Both the position numbers and the translations under genes were made by a program. From positions 1 through 52,873 of the forward strand of contig PNAJ01000102.1 of NCBI GenBank assembly GCA_003170295.1: a stretch of 52,873 nt of DNA, in the 5' to 3' direction. Positions 24,162 to 33,410 of the stretch are shown here, in pieces. The DNA is from Bryobacterales bacterium (GTDB lineage Bacteria > Acidobacteriota > Terriglobia > Bryobacterales > Bryobacteraceae). Each line of letters begins with the position of its first letter. The stretch's first letter is position 1. The notes under the pieces were generated by a model. The model was not told where the DNA came from, did no database searches, and worked only from the letters and a program-made list of their open reading frames with translations.

Positions 24162-25283
24162 ATGGCGGTTACAGGCGCGGGTCTTGAAGGAATCATTGCT
24201 GCCGAGTCGCAGATCTGTTTCATCGACGGCGATGCGGGAATCCTGAGTTATCGCGGATTCAATATCCATACATTGGCTGAAAACGCAAAGTTTGAAGAAG
24301 TCGTCTTTCTGCTGTGGCGCGGCGTCCTGCCCAAACAGTCCGAGCTGGACGAGCTGAAAAAAAAGCTGGTCGCCCATCGCGCGATTCCCGACCAGGTCAC
24401 CGCATTTCTGAAGCAGACAGGCAAGTCCGCGCCCATGGACGTTCTCCGTACCGCCGTGTCCATGCTCTCCTTGTACGATCCGCAAGCCAAGGATATGTCG
24501 CCGGAGGCGAACGCGGCCAAAGCCATCAAGCTGATGTCGCAGACCGCCACCATCGTCACCACATTCGATCGTCTGCGTAATGGCAAGGAAGTGGTCCCAG
24601 GCGACCCGGCTCTCAGCTTCGCCGCTAATTTCCTCTATACCCTCACTGGCAAGAAGCCGGATGAAGTCATGGAGCGAGCTTTCGACATCGCTCTCACCCT
24701 GCATGCCGATCATGAGCTGAACGCGTCGACTTTCGCCGCCCGCGTAGTCGCGGCAACCTTGTCCGATATTTATTCAGCGGCCACGGCCGGAATAGCGGCC
24801 CTCAAAGGTCCTCTGCACGGCGGCGCGAATGAAGACGCCATCAAAATGTTGCTCGAAGCCGGAACCGCCGACAAGGCCATTGAGAACGTGAAATACCGTC
24901 TCGCCAACAAGATCAAGATTCCAGCCTTCGGACATCGTGTTTACAAAACCACCGATCCGCGCGCGACGCATTTGGCGGCGCTGTCGGAAGAGATCGGAAA
25001 GCGGACCGGCCACGTGGATCTATACGAGACGTCGAAGCAGATCGAAAAGTACGTTAAGGAAGCCAAGGGGCTGAACGCAAACGTCGATTTCTACTCCGCG
25101 TCGACCTATTATTCGCTCGGCATCCCCATCGACATCTTCACGCCCATCTTCGCGGTAAGCCGCATGTCGGGTTGGACGGCGCATGTGCTGGAGCAATATC
25201 ACAACAATCGCCTGATCCGTCCCCGCGCCGACTACACCGGCCTCCCAGTGGGCCAGCCCTGGGTAGATATCGCGAAGCGCTAA
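24162..25283 (+). CDS. gltA: Citrate synthase (or 2-methylcitrate synthase)
   Basis: A 373-residue enzyme condensing acetyl-CoA (or propionyl-CoA) with oxaloacetate. Catalytic parts are present: GPLHGGANE (His), FGHRVYKTTDPRA (His) and NVDFYSAS (Asp). The opening GLEGIIAAESQICFIDGD and LSYRGFNI belong to the short citrate synthase class in which citrate and methylcitrate synthases cannot be told apart by eye. ATG 24162 is preferred; a GGGAG lies rather far upstream (about 14 bases), and a frame from 24096 would add non-conserved residues. Its TAA shares a base with the serS ATG. Confidence 0.9.
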   Translation: MAVTGAGLEGIIAAESQICFIDGDAGILSYRGFNIHTLAENAKFEEVVFLLWRGVLPKQSELDELKKKLVAHRAIPDQVTAFLKQTGKSAPMDVLRTAVSMLSLYDPQAKDMSPEANAAKAIKLMSQTATIVTTFDRLRNGKEVVPGDPALSFAANFLYTLTGKKPDEVMERAFDIALTLHADHELNASTFAARVVAATLSDIYSAATAGIAALKGPLHGGANEDAIKMLLEAGTADKAIENVKYRLANKIKIPAFGHRVYKTTDPRATHLAALSEEIGKRTGHVDLYETSKQIEKYVKEAKGLNANVDFYSASTYYSLGIPIDIFTPIFAVSRMSGWTAHVLEQYHNNRLIRPRADYTGLPVGQPWVDIAKR

Positions 25284-26560
25284 TGCACGATCTTTCAGTT
25301 TTTCGAAATAATCTAGACGCAATCGCATCAAGACTAGCCGACCGCGGATTCTCGCTCGATGTCGAAGCGTTTCGCAAACTAGACACGGAGCGCCGCGCCG
25401 CCGTTACGCAATCCGAGCAGCTAAAGGCGCAAATCAAGGCCGAAACGCAGGAAATCGGCAAGCTAAAAAAGGCTGGTGACGACACCTCCGCGCGCCAACT
25501 AGCCGTTCGCGAATTAGACGGAAAAATCGCCACCTTTGACGAACAGGCCAAGTCCCTCGACGAGCAATTCCGCGAGCTCCTGGCCGGCGTCCCGAATATC
25601 CCTCACGAATCGGTGCCCACCGGCAAATCGGCGGCGGATAACGTCGAAGTCCGCCGCGTCGGCACTCCGCCGCAGTTCGATTTCACCCCCAAACCGCATT
25701 GGGATCTTGGCCCGGAATTAGGCATTCTCGATTTCGAGCGCGCCGCGAAAATCACCGGGGCGCGCTTCGCGGTTTACTGGGGTGTTGGTGCAAAACTCGA
25801 GCGCGCGCTGATCAATTTCATGCTCGACGTGCATACGGAAAAGCATGGATACACAGAAGTTCTGCCGCCGTTCATGATCAATTCGGCAAGCCTGTATGGC
25901 ACCGGCAATTTGCCGAAGTTTGAGGCCGACCTGTTCAAGATCAAGGACACCGATTATTACCTCGCGCCGACCGCTGAAGTGCCGGTGACGAATCTTTATC
26001 GCGACGAAACGCTCGATTGGGAAAAACTCCCAATAAAACTATGTGCTTACACGCCCTGCTTCCGTAGCGAAGCCGGCTCCTACGGCCGCGATGTTCGCGG
26101 CATTATTCGGCAACATCAGTTTCAAAAAGTGGAGTTGGTGAAGTTCGCGCGTCCCGAGTCGAGTTATCAAGAACTTGACGCTTTAACCCATGATGCCGAA
26201 GATATTTTGGAGCGCCTCGGTTTGCCGTTCCGGACCGTTGTTTTGTGTACCGGAGATATGGGCCCAAGCTCGGCCAAGACCTACGACATCGAAGTGTGGC
26301 TGCCGGGGCTAAATGATTACAAAGAAATCTCTTCTTGCTCTAACTTCGAGGCATATCAAGCGCGGCGCGCGGGTATTCGAATGAAGGGCGGGGTGAAAAA
26401 GTCCGATTTCGTGCACACTCTGAATGGCAGCGGTTTGGCGGTCGGCCGCACGTGGCTTGCGATCGTCGAAAACTATCAGCAGAAGGACGGCAGCGTCGTG
26501 GTGCCGGAAGTTTTGCGCCCTTATTTGGGCGTTGATGTCATCTTAAAACGCCATAATTGA
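25283..26560 (+). CDS. serS: Seryl-tRNA synthetase
   Basis: A 425-residue class II synthetase. The N-terminal coiled-coil arm that grips tRNA-Ser spans about residues 25-105 (Lys/Glu-rich, heptads). Catalytic motifs: motif 2 FRSEAGSYGRDVRG with IRQHQFQKVE, then EISSCSNFEAYQARR and motif 3 NGSGLAVGRTWLAIVENYQ. The start ATG 25283 overlaps the citrate synthase stop (TAATG), so translation is likely coupled; longer starts inside gltA are excluded because MHDLSVFRNN matches the family beginning. Confidence 0.95.
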   Translation: MHDLSVFRNNLDAIASRLADRGFSLDVEAFRKLDTERRAAVTQSEQLKAQIKAETQEIGKLKKAGDDTSARQLAVRELDGKIATFDEQAKSLDEQFRELLAGVPNIPHESVPTGKSAADNVEVRRVGTPPQFDFTPKPHWDLGPELGILDFERAAKITGARFAVYWGVGAKLERALINFMLDVHTEKHGYTEVLPPFMINSASLYGTGNLPKFEADLFKIKDTDYYLAPTAEVPVTNLYRDETLDWEKLPIKLCAYTPCFRSEAGSYGRDVRGIIRQHQFQKVELVKFARPESSYQELDALTHDAEDILERLGLPFRTVVLCTGDMGPSSAKTYDIEVWLPGLNDYKEISSCSNFEAYQARRAGIRMKGGVKKSDFVHTLNGSGLAVGRTWLAIVENYQQKDGSVVVPEVLRPYLGVDVILKRHN

Positions 26561-26588
26561 TCGAAAACAGCCTCTGACGGAGCCTTAA

Positions 26589-28517
26589 ATGACCATAATT
26601 TTGCTGTTTCTACTCGCCGCAAATCTCGCATTCGCGCAAGGCAGGGGTGCCGCGGATCCGAAAGTCCGCGAAGCACGCAACGCAACCGAGGCGGAACTGG
26701 AATCGGTCGCCATCATTGAGCGAAAAGTAATGGTGAAAATGCGCGATGGCACGCGCATAGCCGCGGATGTTTATCGGCCCAAGGACACTTCGAAAAAGTA
26801 CGGCACGATTTTTGTGCGCACTCCTTACAACTTCAACTACTGGGATGTGCGAACCGGCGCTCCTCGCAGTATGCAGGCCGAGCTGGACGCGGTTAAGCGC
26901 GGCTACGCTTACGTCGAGATGAACGAGCGCGGCCATTTTTTCTCGGAAGGAAATTACGATATTCTCGGACCGCCGCTGACTGACGGAGTCGACGAGTTTA
27001 ATTGGATGTCTTCGCAGTCCTGGTCGAATGGCAAGATTGGCACCATCGGTTGTTCCTCCACCGCGGAATGGCAGATGGGAGTGGCGGAGATGGGTGTTCC
27101 CTCGTACGCGGCGATGATCCCGCAAGGCTTCGGAGCGGGTGTCGGGAAAGTGGGTCCCTATTATGAGCAGGGCAACTGGTATCGCGGCGGGGCGGTGCAG
27201 ATGTTGTTTATCGCGTGGATTACCGGGGAGCAGAATCAGATCCGCCCGATGTTTCCGCCGAATACTTCGCAGGAAGATTTGATTCGCGTATCGAAGTCGT
27301 TCGATCTGGCGCAGCAGTTGCCGCCTGTCGATTGGGCTAAGGCTTTGCAACACTTGCCGGTGATGGACATTCTTAAATCCGTGGACGGACCGCACGGAAT
27401 TTTTGCCGACAAAATGCCGGTCGATACCGGCGGAGCAATGATCCAGCGGACTCCCAACGATCCCGCCTGGTACAAAGGCGGATTGTGGCACGAGGATCAT
27501 CCGATCAACGTGCCGGGATTCTGGTTCATGTCCTGGTATGACGTGTCGATCGGTCCGAATCTTGCGGCCTACAACTCGACGCGCAAGAATGCGAGGCCCG
27601 ACATCGCTAATCAGCAATACGCGGTGATCGCGCCGACGCTGCATTGCGCTTACAAGCGGGCGGTGGAAGACACGAAGGTCGGGGAGCGCAGCATGGGCGA
27701 TGCGCGGCTCGATTATGATGCGATGACGTACGGATGGTTCGATCACTTTTTAAAGGGCGAAGACAATAAAATCCTGGAAAAAACGCCGAAAGTTCGCTAT
27801 TTCGTGATGGGCGCGAATAAATGGGAGACTTCGGATACCTGGCCACCCAAGGGCGCACAGCCGATGACGTTCTATCTTTCAAGCGGCGGAAAAGCCAACA
27901 CGCTGAAGGGCGATGGCGCGTTGGCGAGCGGTCCTCCGAACGTCGATAAGGCGGACGCGTTCATTTACGATCCGCGCGAGCCGGTGTCGTCTTACGGCGG
28001 CAACGTCTGCTGCACGGGCAATGCGGTGACGGGTGGGGCTTTCGATCAACGAAAGATGGAGGAGAGGCCGGATATTCTGGTCTACACGACGGAGCCGTTC
28101 AAGGAAGGGACTGAGGTCAGTGGACCTATTGACGTCACTCTCTATGTGTCATCGGATGTGAAAGATACCGATTTCACTGTGAAGATCATCGATGTCGCGC
28201 CCGATGGCCCCGCTTACAATCTGGATGAGACGATTCAGCGTGTCCGGTATCGCAACGGGTACGACAAACCGATCGCATTCATGGAAAAGGGCAAGGTTTA
28301 CAAAGTTACGCTGCAGCCTATGACTACCAGCAACTACTTCGCGGCCGGCCACAGCATCCGCATCGAGGTATCGAGCAGTAATTTCCCTCGCTTCGACCGC
28401 AATCTGAACACCGGCGGCAATAATTATGACGAGGTGGAGGGAGTGGTGGCGCACAACGAGGTCCATCATTCGCGGCAGTATCCGTCGCAGGTCACGGTTA
28501 GCGTGGTAAAGAGATAG
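26589..28517 (+). CDS. CocE/NonD-type serine hydrolase, exported
   Basis: A 642-residue secreted hydrolase. Signal peptide [17 protein letters not shown]. The alpha/beta-hydrolase core starts near [18 protein letters not shown], with the nucleophile Ser in [13 protein letters not shown], and a C-terminal jelly-roll ([38 protein letters not shown]). This is the X-Pro dipeptidyl-peptidase/cocaine-esterase arrangement. Substrates of environmental members are mostly unknown acyl esters, amides or peptides. It begins 28 bp after serS, possibly in the same transcript. Confidence 0.88.
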   Translation: MTIILLFLLAANLAFAQGRGAADPKVREARNATEAELESVAIIERKVMVKMRDGTRIAADVYRPKDTSKKYGTIFVRTPYNFNYWDVRTGAPRSMQAELDAVKRGYAYVEMNERGHFFSEGNYDILGPPLTDGVDEFNWMSSQSWSNGKIGTIGCSSTAEWQMGVAEMGVPSYAAMIPQGFGAGVGKVGPYYEQGNWYRGGAVQMLFIAWITGEQNQIRPMFPPNTSQEDLIRVSKSFDLAQQLPPVDWAKALQHLPVMDILKSVDGPHGIFADKMPVDTGGAMIQRTPNDPAWYKGGLWHEDHPINVPGFWFMSWYDVSIGPNLAAYNSTRKNARPDIANQQYAVIAPTLHCAYKRAVEDTKVGERSMGDARLDYDAMTYGWFDHFLKGEDNKILEKTPKVRYFVMGANKWETSDTWPPKGAQPMTFYLSSGGKANTLKGDGALASGPPNVDKADAFIYDPREPVSSYGGNVCCTGNAVTGGAFDQRKMEERPDILVYTTEPFKEGTEVSGPIDVTLYVSSDVKDTDFTVKIIDVAPDGPAYNLDETIQRVRYRNGYDKPIAFMEKGKVYKVTLQPMTTSNYFAAGHSIRIEVSSSNFPRFDRNLNTGGNNYDEVEGVVAHNEVHHSRQYPSQVTVSVVKR

Positions 28518-28574
28518 AGAGTTGCGTCTGTCCACCCGGTAGGGATGAAAACAGATTTCAGGGGTTGCATTCAA

Positions 28575-28620
28575 GACGCCGGCTAAAGCCGACGCTGCAA
28601 GCTGAAGCTCGCGCCACCCG
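28575..28620 (-). repeat. 46-bp two-hairpin element, second copy
   Basis: Read on the minus strand this 46-bp segment matches 17307-17352 at 42 of 46 positions. It folds as GCGAGCT-TC-AGCTTGC followed by CGGCT-TT-AGCCG. Two of the four differences sit opposite each other in the second stem (A facing C in one copy, T facing G here). It lies between the 3' ends of the convergent hydrolase and small secreted protein genes. Confidence 0.85.
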
Positions 28621-28638
28621 GAGAAAACTCTATGGTAT

Positions 28639-29040
28639 TCACTCCTCGCGTTTGAAGAAGTCTAGCGGCGCGATTGAGGTGATCTTCCATTTCTTGCCGC
28701 GTTTTTCGATGGTGCACTTGATGACTGCCCGCTTCGGGCGCTCGCCTTCAAATTGCAGCGACCAGTCGAGATCCAGCGTACGTTTTTGGTCGGTTCCTTC
28801 GACGTTCACAAACTCGATCGTCGTAGAAACGTCGCCCGCCCCCACCATCGCTTCGATTCGGTGGCTGAACTCCGGGTAGTCCGGCATGGTTTTGTCGAAA
28901 TGTTCAAGAAACGAGCGCGCGTTGCCGTCTCCATGAGCATCGCCCAGCGCCGCGGCGGCCGAGCGGAAAAAATCGGTCACGTCTTTCGGAGGATCTTCGA
29001 AGGCCAGCATTCCGGCCAGCAGCAGGATCGAAATGCCCAT
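28639..29040 (-). CDS. Small secreted protein, unknown function
   Basis: A 133-residue protein. The start MGISILLLAGMLAFEDPP is a short signal-like segment. The rest has a helix-rich opening (DVTDFFRSAAAALGDAH) and alternating strands (IEFVNVEGTDQKRTLDLDW, RAVIKCTIEKRGKKWKI), the outline of an NTF2/SnoaL-like cone fold. No catalytic residues are recognised. It begins one base after the argJ stop and is therefore the last gene of the aroC-def-fmt-argJ unit. Confidence 0.7.
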   Translation of the reverse strand: MGISILLLAGMLAFEDPPKDVTDFFRSAAAALGDAHGDGNARSFLEHFDKTMPDYPEFSHRIEAMVGAGDVSTTIEFVNVEGTDQKRTLDLDWSLQFEGERPKRAVIKCTIEKRGKKWKITSIAPLDFFKREE

Positions 29041-29041
29041 A

Positions 29042-30199
29042 TCAGGTCCGGTAACTCGCGTTGATGCGGATGTAATCTTCGGTGAAATCGCAGGTCCAGA
29101 ATCGCGCGCGACCGCGGCCGCGACCTTGGATCGTGAACTTCACGGAGCACTCGGGCTCGTCCAGCTTCGCCTGCAGCTCGGTCTCGGAAAAATCTGCCGC
29201 GAGCCCTCCCCGGCACACTGGGACGCCTTGAAAATCGATGTTGATGTGCCGTGGATTGAATGTAACACCCGCATTTCCGGCCGCTGAAAGAATTCTGCCC
29301 CAGTTTGGATCCGATCCGGCAATGGCGGTCTTCACAAGCGGCGAATTTGCGATGCTGCGCGCGATTTTCTCCGCCGCACGCTCGCTCGCCGCGCCTTCAA
29401 CGTCGATGGTTATCAGCTTTTTCGCGCCTTCGCCGTCTTTGACAATCTGCCGCGCTAGCGATTCGAGAACCTCCGTCAGCGCGGCCTCAAAAACAGTCAC
29501 CCGCGGCCTGACACCCGACGCTCCATTTGCGAGTACCGCCAGAGTGTCGTTGGTCGACGTATCTCCATCCACGGAAATTCGATTGAACGTTTTCTCGCAC
29601 GCGCGTTTCAGGGCGCTTCGCAGGGCGCCGGCAGCGATGACCGCATCCGTCATCACAAATGCGAGCGTCGTCGCCATGCGCGGATGAATCATACCGGAGC
29701 CCTTCGTCATTCCAGCAATCCGTGCGCCCTTCACTTGGGCGTTCGCAGTCTTCATGACCAGATCCGTGGTCAGGATCGCGCGGGCGGCATCGTCGAACCG
29801 GTCCGCACTCAATCCGGCAACGAGGGCAGGCAACGCGTCGATTATCAGACGCGCGTCGAGTTCCACGCCGATCACGCCGGTCGATGCGGGAAGCACTTCC
29901 TCGGGTTTCGCACCGATCGCTTTCGCGGTCGCTCGCGATGTCTCCATTGCGACCTTCTCGCTGGTCTTGGTAGCGCAATTCGCATTGCCTGCGTTGATCA
30001 GGATTGCGCGCATCCGGTTAGGCGCTGCGCGAACATTTCTCCGTGCGACCTCCACCGGTCCAGCTACCACGCGATTCTGCGTGAAGACCGCGGCTGCGAT
30101 AGCGTGTGTGTCCGACACGATCAACGCCAGATCGTCTTTCATGACCTTGCGAATTCCGGCAAACGTCGCGGAGTAGCGAAATCCGAGCGGTAAATTCAT
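29042..30199 (-). CDS. argJ: Glutamate N-acetyltransferase / amino-acid acetyltransferase (ornithine acetyltransferase)
   Basis: A 385-residue Ntn-type enzyme that recycles the acetyl group in arginine biosynthesis. The self-cleavage site is MTKGSGMIHPRMATTLAF, where cleavage before Thr yields the two subunits; CEKTFNRISVDGDTSTNDT and AIAGSDPNWGRILSAAGNAG are further hallmarks. Whether it is mono- or bifunctional cannot be read here. The start overlaps fmt by ATGA. No other arg gene is in the window. Confidence 0.94.
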   Translation of the reverse strand: MNLPLGFRYSATFAGIRKVMKDDLALIVSDTHAIAAAVFTQNRVVAGPVEVARRNVRAAPNRMRAILINAGNANCATKTSEKVAMETSRATAKAIGAKPEEVLPASTGVIGVELDARLIIDALPALVAGLSADRFDDAARAILTTDLVMKTANAQVKGARIAGMTKGSGMIHPRMATTLAFVMTDAVIAAGALRSALKRACEKTFNRISVDGDTSTNDTLAVLANGASGVRPRVTVFEAALTEVLESLARQIVKDGEGAKKLITIDVEGAASERAAEKIARSIANSPLVKTAIAGSDPNWGRILSAAGNAGVTFNPRHINIDFQGVPVCRGGLAADFSETELQAKLDEPECSVKFTIQGRGRGRARFWTCDFTEDYIRINASYRT

Positions 30200-31110
30200 C
30201 CTAAAACCTCGCCTGGAGCGATGGAAAATCCGTTCAAAAATGCCGATGCCGCCATCCGCTTCTTTCCTTCCAACTGAACCTCAAGTAATTCAATCGCCCC
30301 TCCACCGCACCCGGCGAACAGTCGCTTGCCTTCGGCAAGGAGCTCACGCGGTGCAAGTTCGAGCTCCGCGATTGCGCCGCGCCACACGTGAAATCGCTGG
30401 CCGCGCAGAAAACCGTACGCACCCGGCCATGGTTGAAACCCCCGTGCGCGATTCAAAATCTCGCGAGGCGTCATTCTCCAATCGATGTGTCCATCTTCAC
30501 GTTTCAGAATCGGCGCAAGGGTCGCCTGCGCGTTATTCTGCGCCTCCGGCACGATGCTCTGCAATTCCGCGAGTGTGCGCACCAACAAATCCGCGCCCGC
30601 CGGAGCGAGCCTCGCTGCTAACTCGATCGCTGTCTCGTCCTTGCCGATCGCGGTCACCCATTTGAGCAACATCGCGCCCGTGTCGAGCCCTGCGTCGATC
30701 TTGATCGTGGTGACCCCGGTGGTCGTCTCGCCGCGCGCGATGGCCCATTGAATCGGCGCGGCGCCGCGATACTTCGGCAGCAGCGACGCGTGCACGTTGA
30801 TAATTCCCAACGGAGGAATGTCGAGAATCGATTGCGGAATAATTTGTCCGTACCCCACCACTACCATCGCGTCTGGCGCCATCGCGCGCAGTTGCTCTAC
30901 GACCTCAGGCCTCCGCACGCGCTCCGGCTGATGCACGGTGAGCCCCAATCGCAGAGCCGCTTCCTTCACCGCAGACATCGCGTCCTTCTGGCCGCGCCCT
31001 TTCGGACGATCGGGCTGCGTAAACACCGCGGTCACCTCATGGCCCGCCTCGACGATTCGCTCCAGCGAAGGCACGGCGAACGGGGGCGTGCCCAGATAAA
31101 CCAACCTCAT
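30196..31110 (-). CDS. fmt: Methionyl-tRNA formyltransferase
   Basis: A 304-residue enzyme that formylates initiator Met-tRNA. The formyl-tetrahydrofolate site HASLLPKYRGAAPIQWAIA and the opening MRLVYLGTPPFAVPSLERI are classic. The C-terminal domain is normal in length. Of two in-frame starts (31116 and 31110), 31110 is preferred because it overlaps the def stop as ATGA and gives the usual family beginning. The initiator tRNA it acts on is also encoded in this window at 1754-1830. Confidence 0.95.
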   Translation of the reverse strand: MRLVYLGTPPFAVPSLERIVEAGHEVTAVFTQPDRPKGRGQKDAMSAVKEAALRLGLTVHQPERVRRPEVVEQLRAMAPDAMVVVGYGQIIPQSILDIPPLGIINVHASLLPKYRGAAPIQWAIARGETTTGVTTIKIDAGLDTGAMLLKWVTAIGKDETAIELAARLAPAGADLLVRTLAELQSIVPEAQNNAQATLAPILKREDGHIDWRMTPREILNRARGFQPWPGAYGFLRGQRFHVWRGAIAELELAPRELLAEGKRLFAGCGGGAIELLEVQLEGKKRMAASAFLNGFSIAPGEVLG

Positions 31111-31622
31111 CCCCATTCGCCGATTTTTTGCAGCTTGCGAATCTTGCGCCGGATCAAGTCGCGCTTCAGTGGACTCACGTGGCTGATGTAGAGCGTCCCG
31201 TCTAGATGATCGGTCTCATGCTGGAAGGCACGGGCGAGAAGATCCTCCCCGGTCATCTCGAATTCTTTTCCAGAGGCGTCCTTGGCGCGCACGGTGACTT
31301 TTTGCGCCCGCGTCACCGGCTCGCGAAAGGTCGGAATGCTCAGGCAACCCTCTTCACTCGTCTGCGATCCCTCGCGAGAAACGATCTCGGGATTTATGAG
31401 CACGATCTTCTGCGCGGGGTCCTCGCCAGTCGTCAGATCGATCACCGCGATCCGCTTGCCAACTCCGATTTGCGGGGCCGCCAAGCCGACTCCGCGCGCC
31501 GCATACATCGAATCGAACATGTCGTCGACCAGTTTATGCAGCTCCGGCGTATCGAATTCAGTAATCGCTTCCGCGCGCTGCTCCAGCACCGGCTGGCCAT
31601 ACTTCGTGATGGTGTGAGTCAT
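31107..31622 (-). CDS. def: Peptide deformylase
   Basis: A 171-residue metalloenzyme removing the formyl group from new proteins. All three motifs are intact: GVGLAAPQIG, EEGCLSIP (metal Cys) and QHETDHLDG (two metal His and catalytic Glu). Start overlaps the aroC stop (TGATG). Def-fmt pairing is common in bacteria; aroC upstream is less usual. Confidence 0.96.
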   Translation of the reverse strand: MTHTITKYGQPVLEQRAEAITEFDTPELHKLVDDMFDSMYAARGVGLAAPQIGVGKRIAVIDLTTGEDPAQKIVLINPEIVSREGSQTSEEGCLSIPTFREPVTRAQKVTVRAKDASGKEFEMTGEDLLARAFQHETDHLDGTLYISHVSPLKRDLIRRKIRKLQKIGEWG

Positions 31623-32785
31623 CAGAAATTCTTCACCTGTTCAAGATATCCTTCAAAATTGCGCATCATCTCCTTCAGCGAATCGCCGCCGAATTTTTCG
31701 ATCGCGGCGCTCGCGAGGACGATCGCCACCATTGCTTCGCCGATCACTCCGGCTGCCGGAACTACCGCGACGTCGCTCCGTTCATAGGCTGCAAGCGCCG
31801 GCTCGCGCGTCGTCAAGTCGACGCTTTCGAGCGGACGGCGCAGCGTCGAGATTGGCTTCAGCAGCCCGCGAACCACGATGTCCTGCCCGTTGGTCATACC
31901 GCCTTCCAGGCCTCCGGCTCGATTCGCACTGCGGGTAAATTTTCGATCGTCGCGGTTGTAGTGAATTGTGTCCTGCACTTTCGACCCGAACGACGACGCA
32001 CCGTCCGCGGCGAATCCGACCTCGACGCCCTTCACGGCCTGCATCGACACGATCGCCTGGGCGAGCTTTCCGTCGAGCCGCGTATCCCACGCGATGTGCG
32101 ATCCCAGGCCCGGCGGCACTCCATGCGCGACCACTTCAAAGACGCCGCCCACGGTGTCGCCCGTGCGATACGCCTCGTCGACGACCGCCTTCATGCGCTG
32201 CTCCGCCTCCGCATCGACGCACGCCAGCAATACTTCGTCGCGTTGGCTGAGCTCGACCAGTTCTTCCCACGCCGCCGCGCGATGTAGCCGCTCCGAGCCC
32301 ACCGCAATCACATGGCTCAGTACCTGGATGCCCATCTCTGCGAGCAACGCTTTCGCCAGCGCGCCCACCGCTACGCGAGCCGTCGTCTCCCGCGCGCTCG
32401 CCCGTTCGAGAATATAGCGGGCGTCCTGAAAATCATACTTGATGGCGCCCGCTAGATCCGCATGACCGGGACGCGGTCGCGTCACAGTTTTTTTCCGCCC
32501 GTCGTTCTCCTCGACCGGAAGAAACTCCGACCAATTTTTCCAATCTTTGTTTTCGATCAGAACCGCGATGGGCGAGCCGATGGTCTTGGAATGCCGCACG
32601 CCGCTGACGATGTGCGCGCGGTCCGTCTCGATCTTCATGCGACCGCCACGCCCGAAGCCTTGCTGGCGGCGCCACAGTTCGCGATCGATGGCCGCGATTG
32701 AAACCGGGATTCCCGCGGGCATTCCTGTAACGGTCGCCACTAAACATTCGCCGTGCGACTCTCCTGCTGTTTCAAACCTGAACAT
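31622..32785 (-). CDS. aroC: Chorismate synthase
   Basis: A 387-residue FMN-dependent enzyme, last step of the shikimate pathway. Motifs: RFETAGESHGECLVATVTG at the start, RPRPGHADLAGAIKYD, ASARETTARVAVGALAKA, and GGLEGGMTNGQDIVVRGL. ATG 32785 gives the canonical MFRFETAGESHG; ATG 32794 is also in frame. Neither has a ribosome-binding site, and a TAGACT box lies just upstream, so the message may be leaderless or nearly so. It heads the minus-strand unit aroC-def-fmt-argJ. Confidence 0.94.
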   Translation of the reverse strand: MFRFETAGESHGECLVATVTGMPAGIPVSIAAIDRELWRRQQGFGRGGRMKIETDRAHIVSGVRHSKTIGSPIAVLIENKDWKNWSEFLPVEENDGRKKTVTRPRPGHADLAGAIKYDFQDARYILERASARETTARVAVGALAKALLAEMGIQVLSHVIAVGSERLHRAAAWEELVELSQRDEVLLACVDAEAEQRMKAVVDEAYRTGDTVGGVFEVVAHGVPPGLGSHIAWDTRLDGKLAQAIVSMQAVKGVEVGFAADGASSFGSKVQDTIHYNRDDRKFTRSANRAGGLEGGMTNGQDIVVRGLLKPISTLRRPLESVDLTTREPALAAYERSDVAVVPAAGVIGEAMVAIVLASAAIEKFGGDSLKEMMRNFEGYLEQVKNF

Positions 32786-32857
32786 GCAAAACATCCAGTC
32801 TAACAAGACGGGAGCCGACTCCTGACTCTTGACTCCTTCTTCTTGTAGACTATTTGC
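32786..32857. promoter_or_regulatory. Divergent aroC/sodC promoter region
   Basis: The 72-bp gap has a TAGACT box in each direction: minus strand 32802-32797 toward aroC, plus strand 32846-32851 toward sodC. Both genes start in the context TTTGCATG, without ribosome-binding sites. Upstream on the plus side CTGACT (32822-32827) is a possible -35. A run of three GACTC-like words fills the middle. The -10 calls are by pattern and position only. Confidence 0.45.
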
Positions 32858-33379
32858 ATGTCGACTTTCACGATTCGTACTTTCTGCTCCGCAACTCTGT
32901 TCGCGACCATGTTCAGCATGGGCGCCCTAGCTGCCACCAAACCCGTCACTGTCCAGTTGAAGGATGCGAAAGGACAGAGCGTCGGCACGGCCGTCGTCGC
33001 TGAGATCAAGGGTGGCTCCGGCGTCACTATCAAGGTGAGCTTTATGAACCTGCCGGCGGGTGAACACGCCATCCACATTCATCAGAACCCCGCTTGTGAA
33101 GCGCCCTTCACCACCGCGGGCCCGCATTTCAATCCCGACAAGAAGGAGCATGGACTCGACAATCCGGCTGGGCACCACGCGGGCGATATGCCAAATTTCA
33201 CCGCGGACGCCAAGGGCAAGGCGAAGACGACCATCACAAATAAGAGCGTTACCTTGAGCGATGGCGATCACTCCGTATTCGGTCATGCCCTCGTGATTCA
33301 CGCCAAGGCCGACGACATGAAGACGGACCCCGCGGGAAACGCGGGCGACCGCATCGCGTGCGGCGTAATCGCCAAGTAG
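32858..33379 (+). CDS. sodC: Cu,Zn superoxide dismutase, periplasmic
   Basis: A 173-residue exported enzyme. Signal peptide up to about MGALAATKP. Copper/zinc ligands lie in HAIHIHQNPAC, AGPHFNPDKKEHG, HHAGDMPN and HALVIHAKADD; the disulfide pair is the Cys in NPAC and the Cys in RIACGVIAK. The fold and length are normal. The ATG at 32858 lacks a ribosome-binding site and sits seven bases after a -10-like TAGACT. The next gene follows after 31 bp. Confidence 0.96.
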   Translation: MSTFTIRTFCSATLFATMFSMGALAATKPVTVQLKDAKGQSVGTAVVAEIKGGSGVTIKVSFMNLPAGEHAIHIHQNPACEAPFTTAGPHFNPDKKEHGLDNPAGHHAGDMPNFTADAKGKAKTTITNKSVTLSDGDHSVFGHALVIHAKADDMKTDPAGNAGDRIACGVIAK

Positions 33380-33410
33380 CCGCGCAAATAAATCTCGACC
33401 TGAGGCTCCC

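Noticed and set aside
26610..27746. 378-codon minus-strand frame
   Set aside because: Antisense to the CocE-type hydrolase, which has full family motifs.
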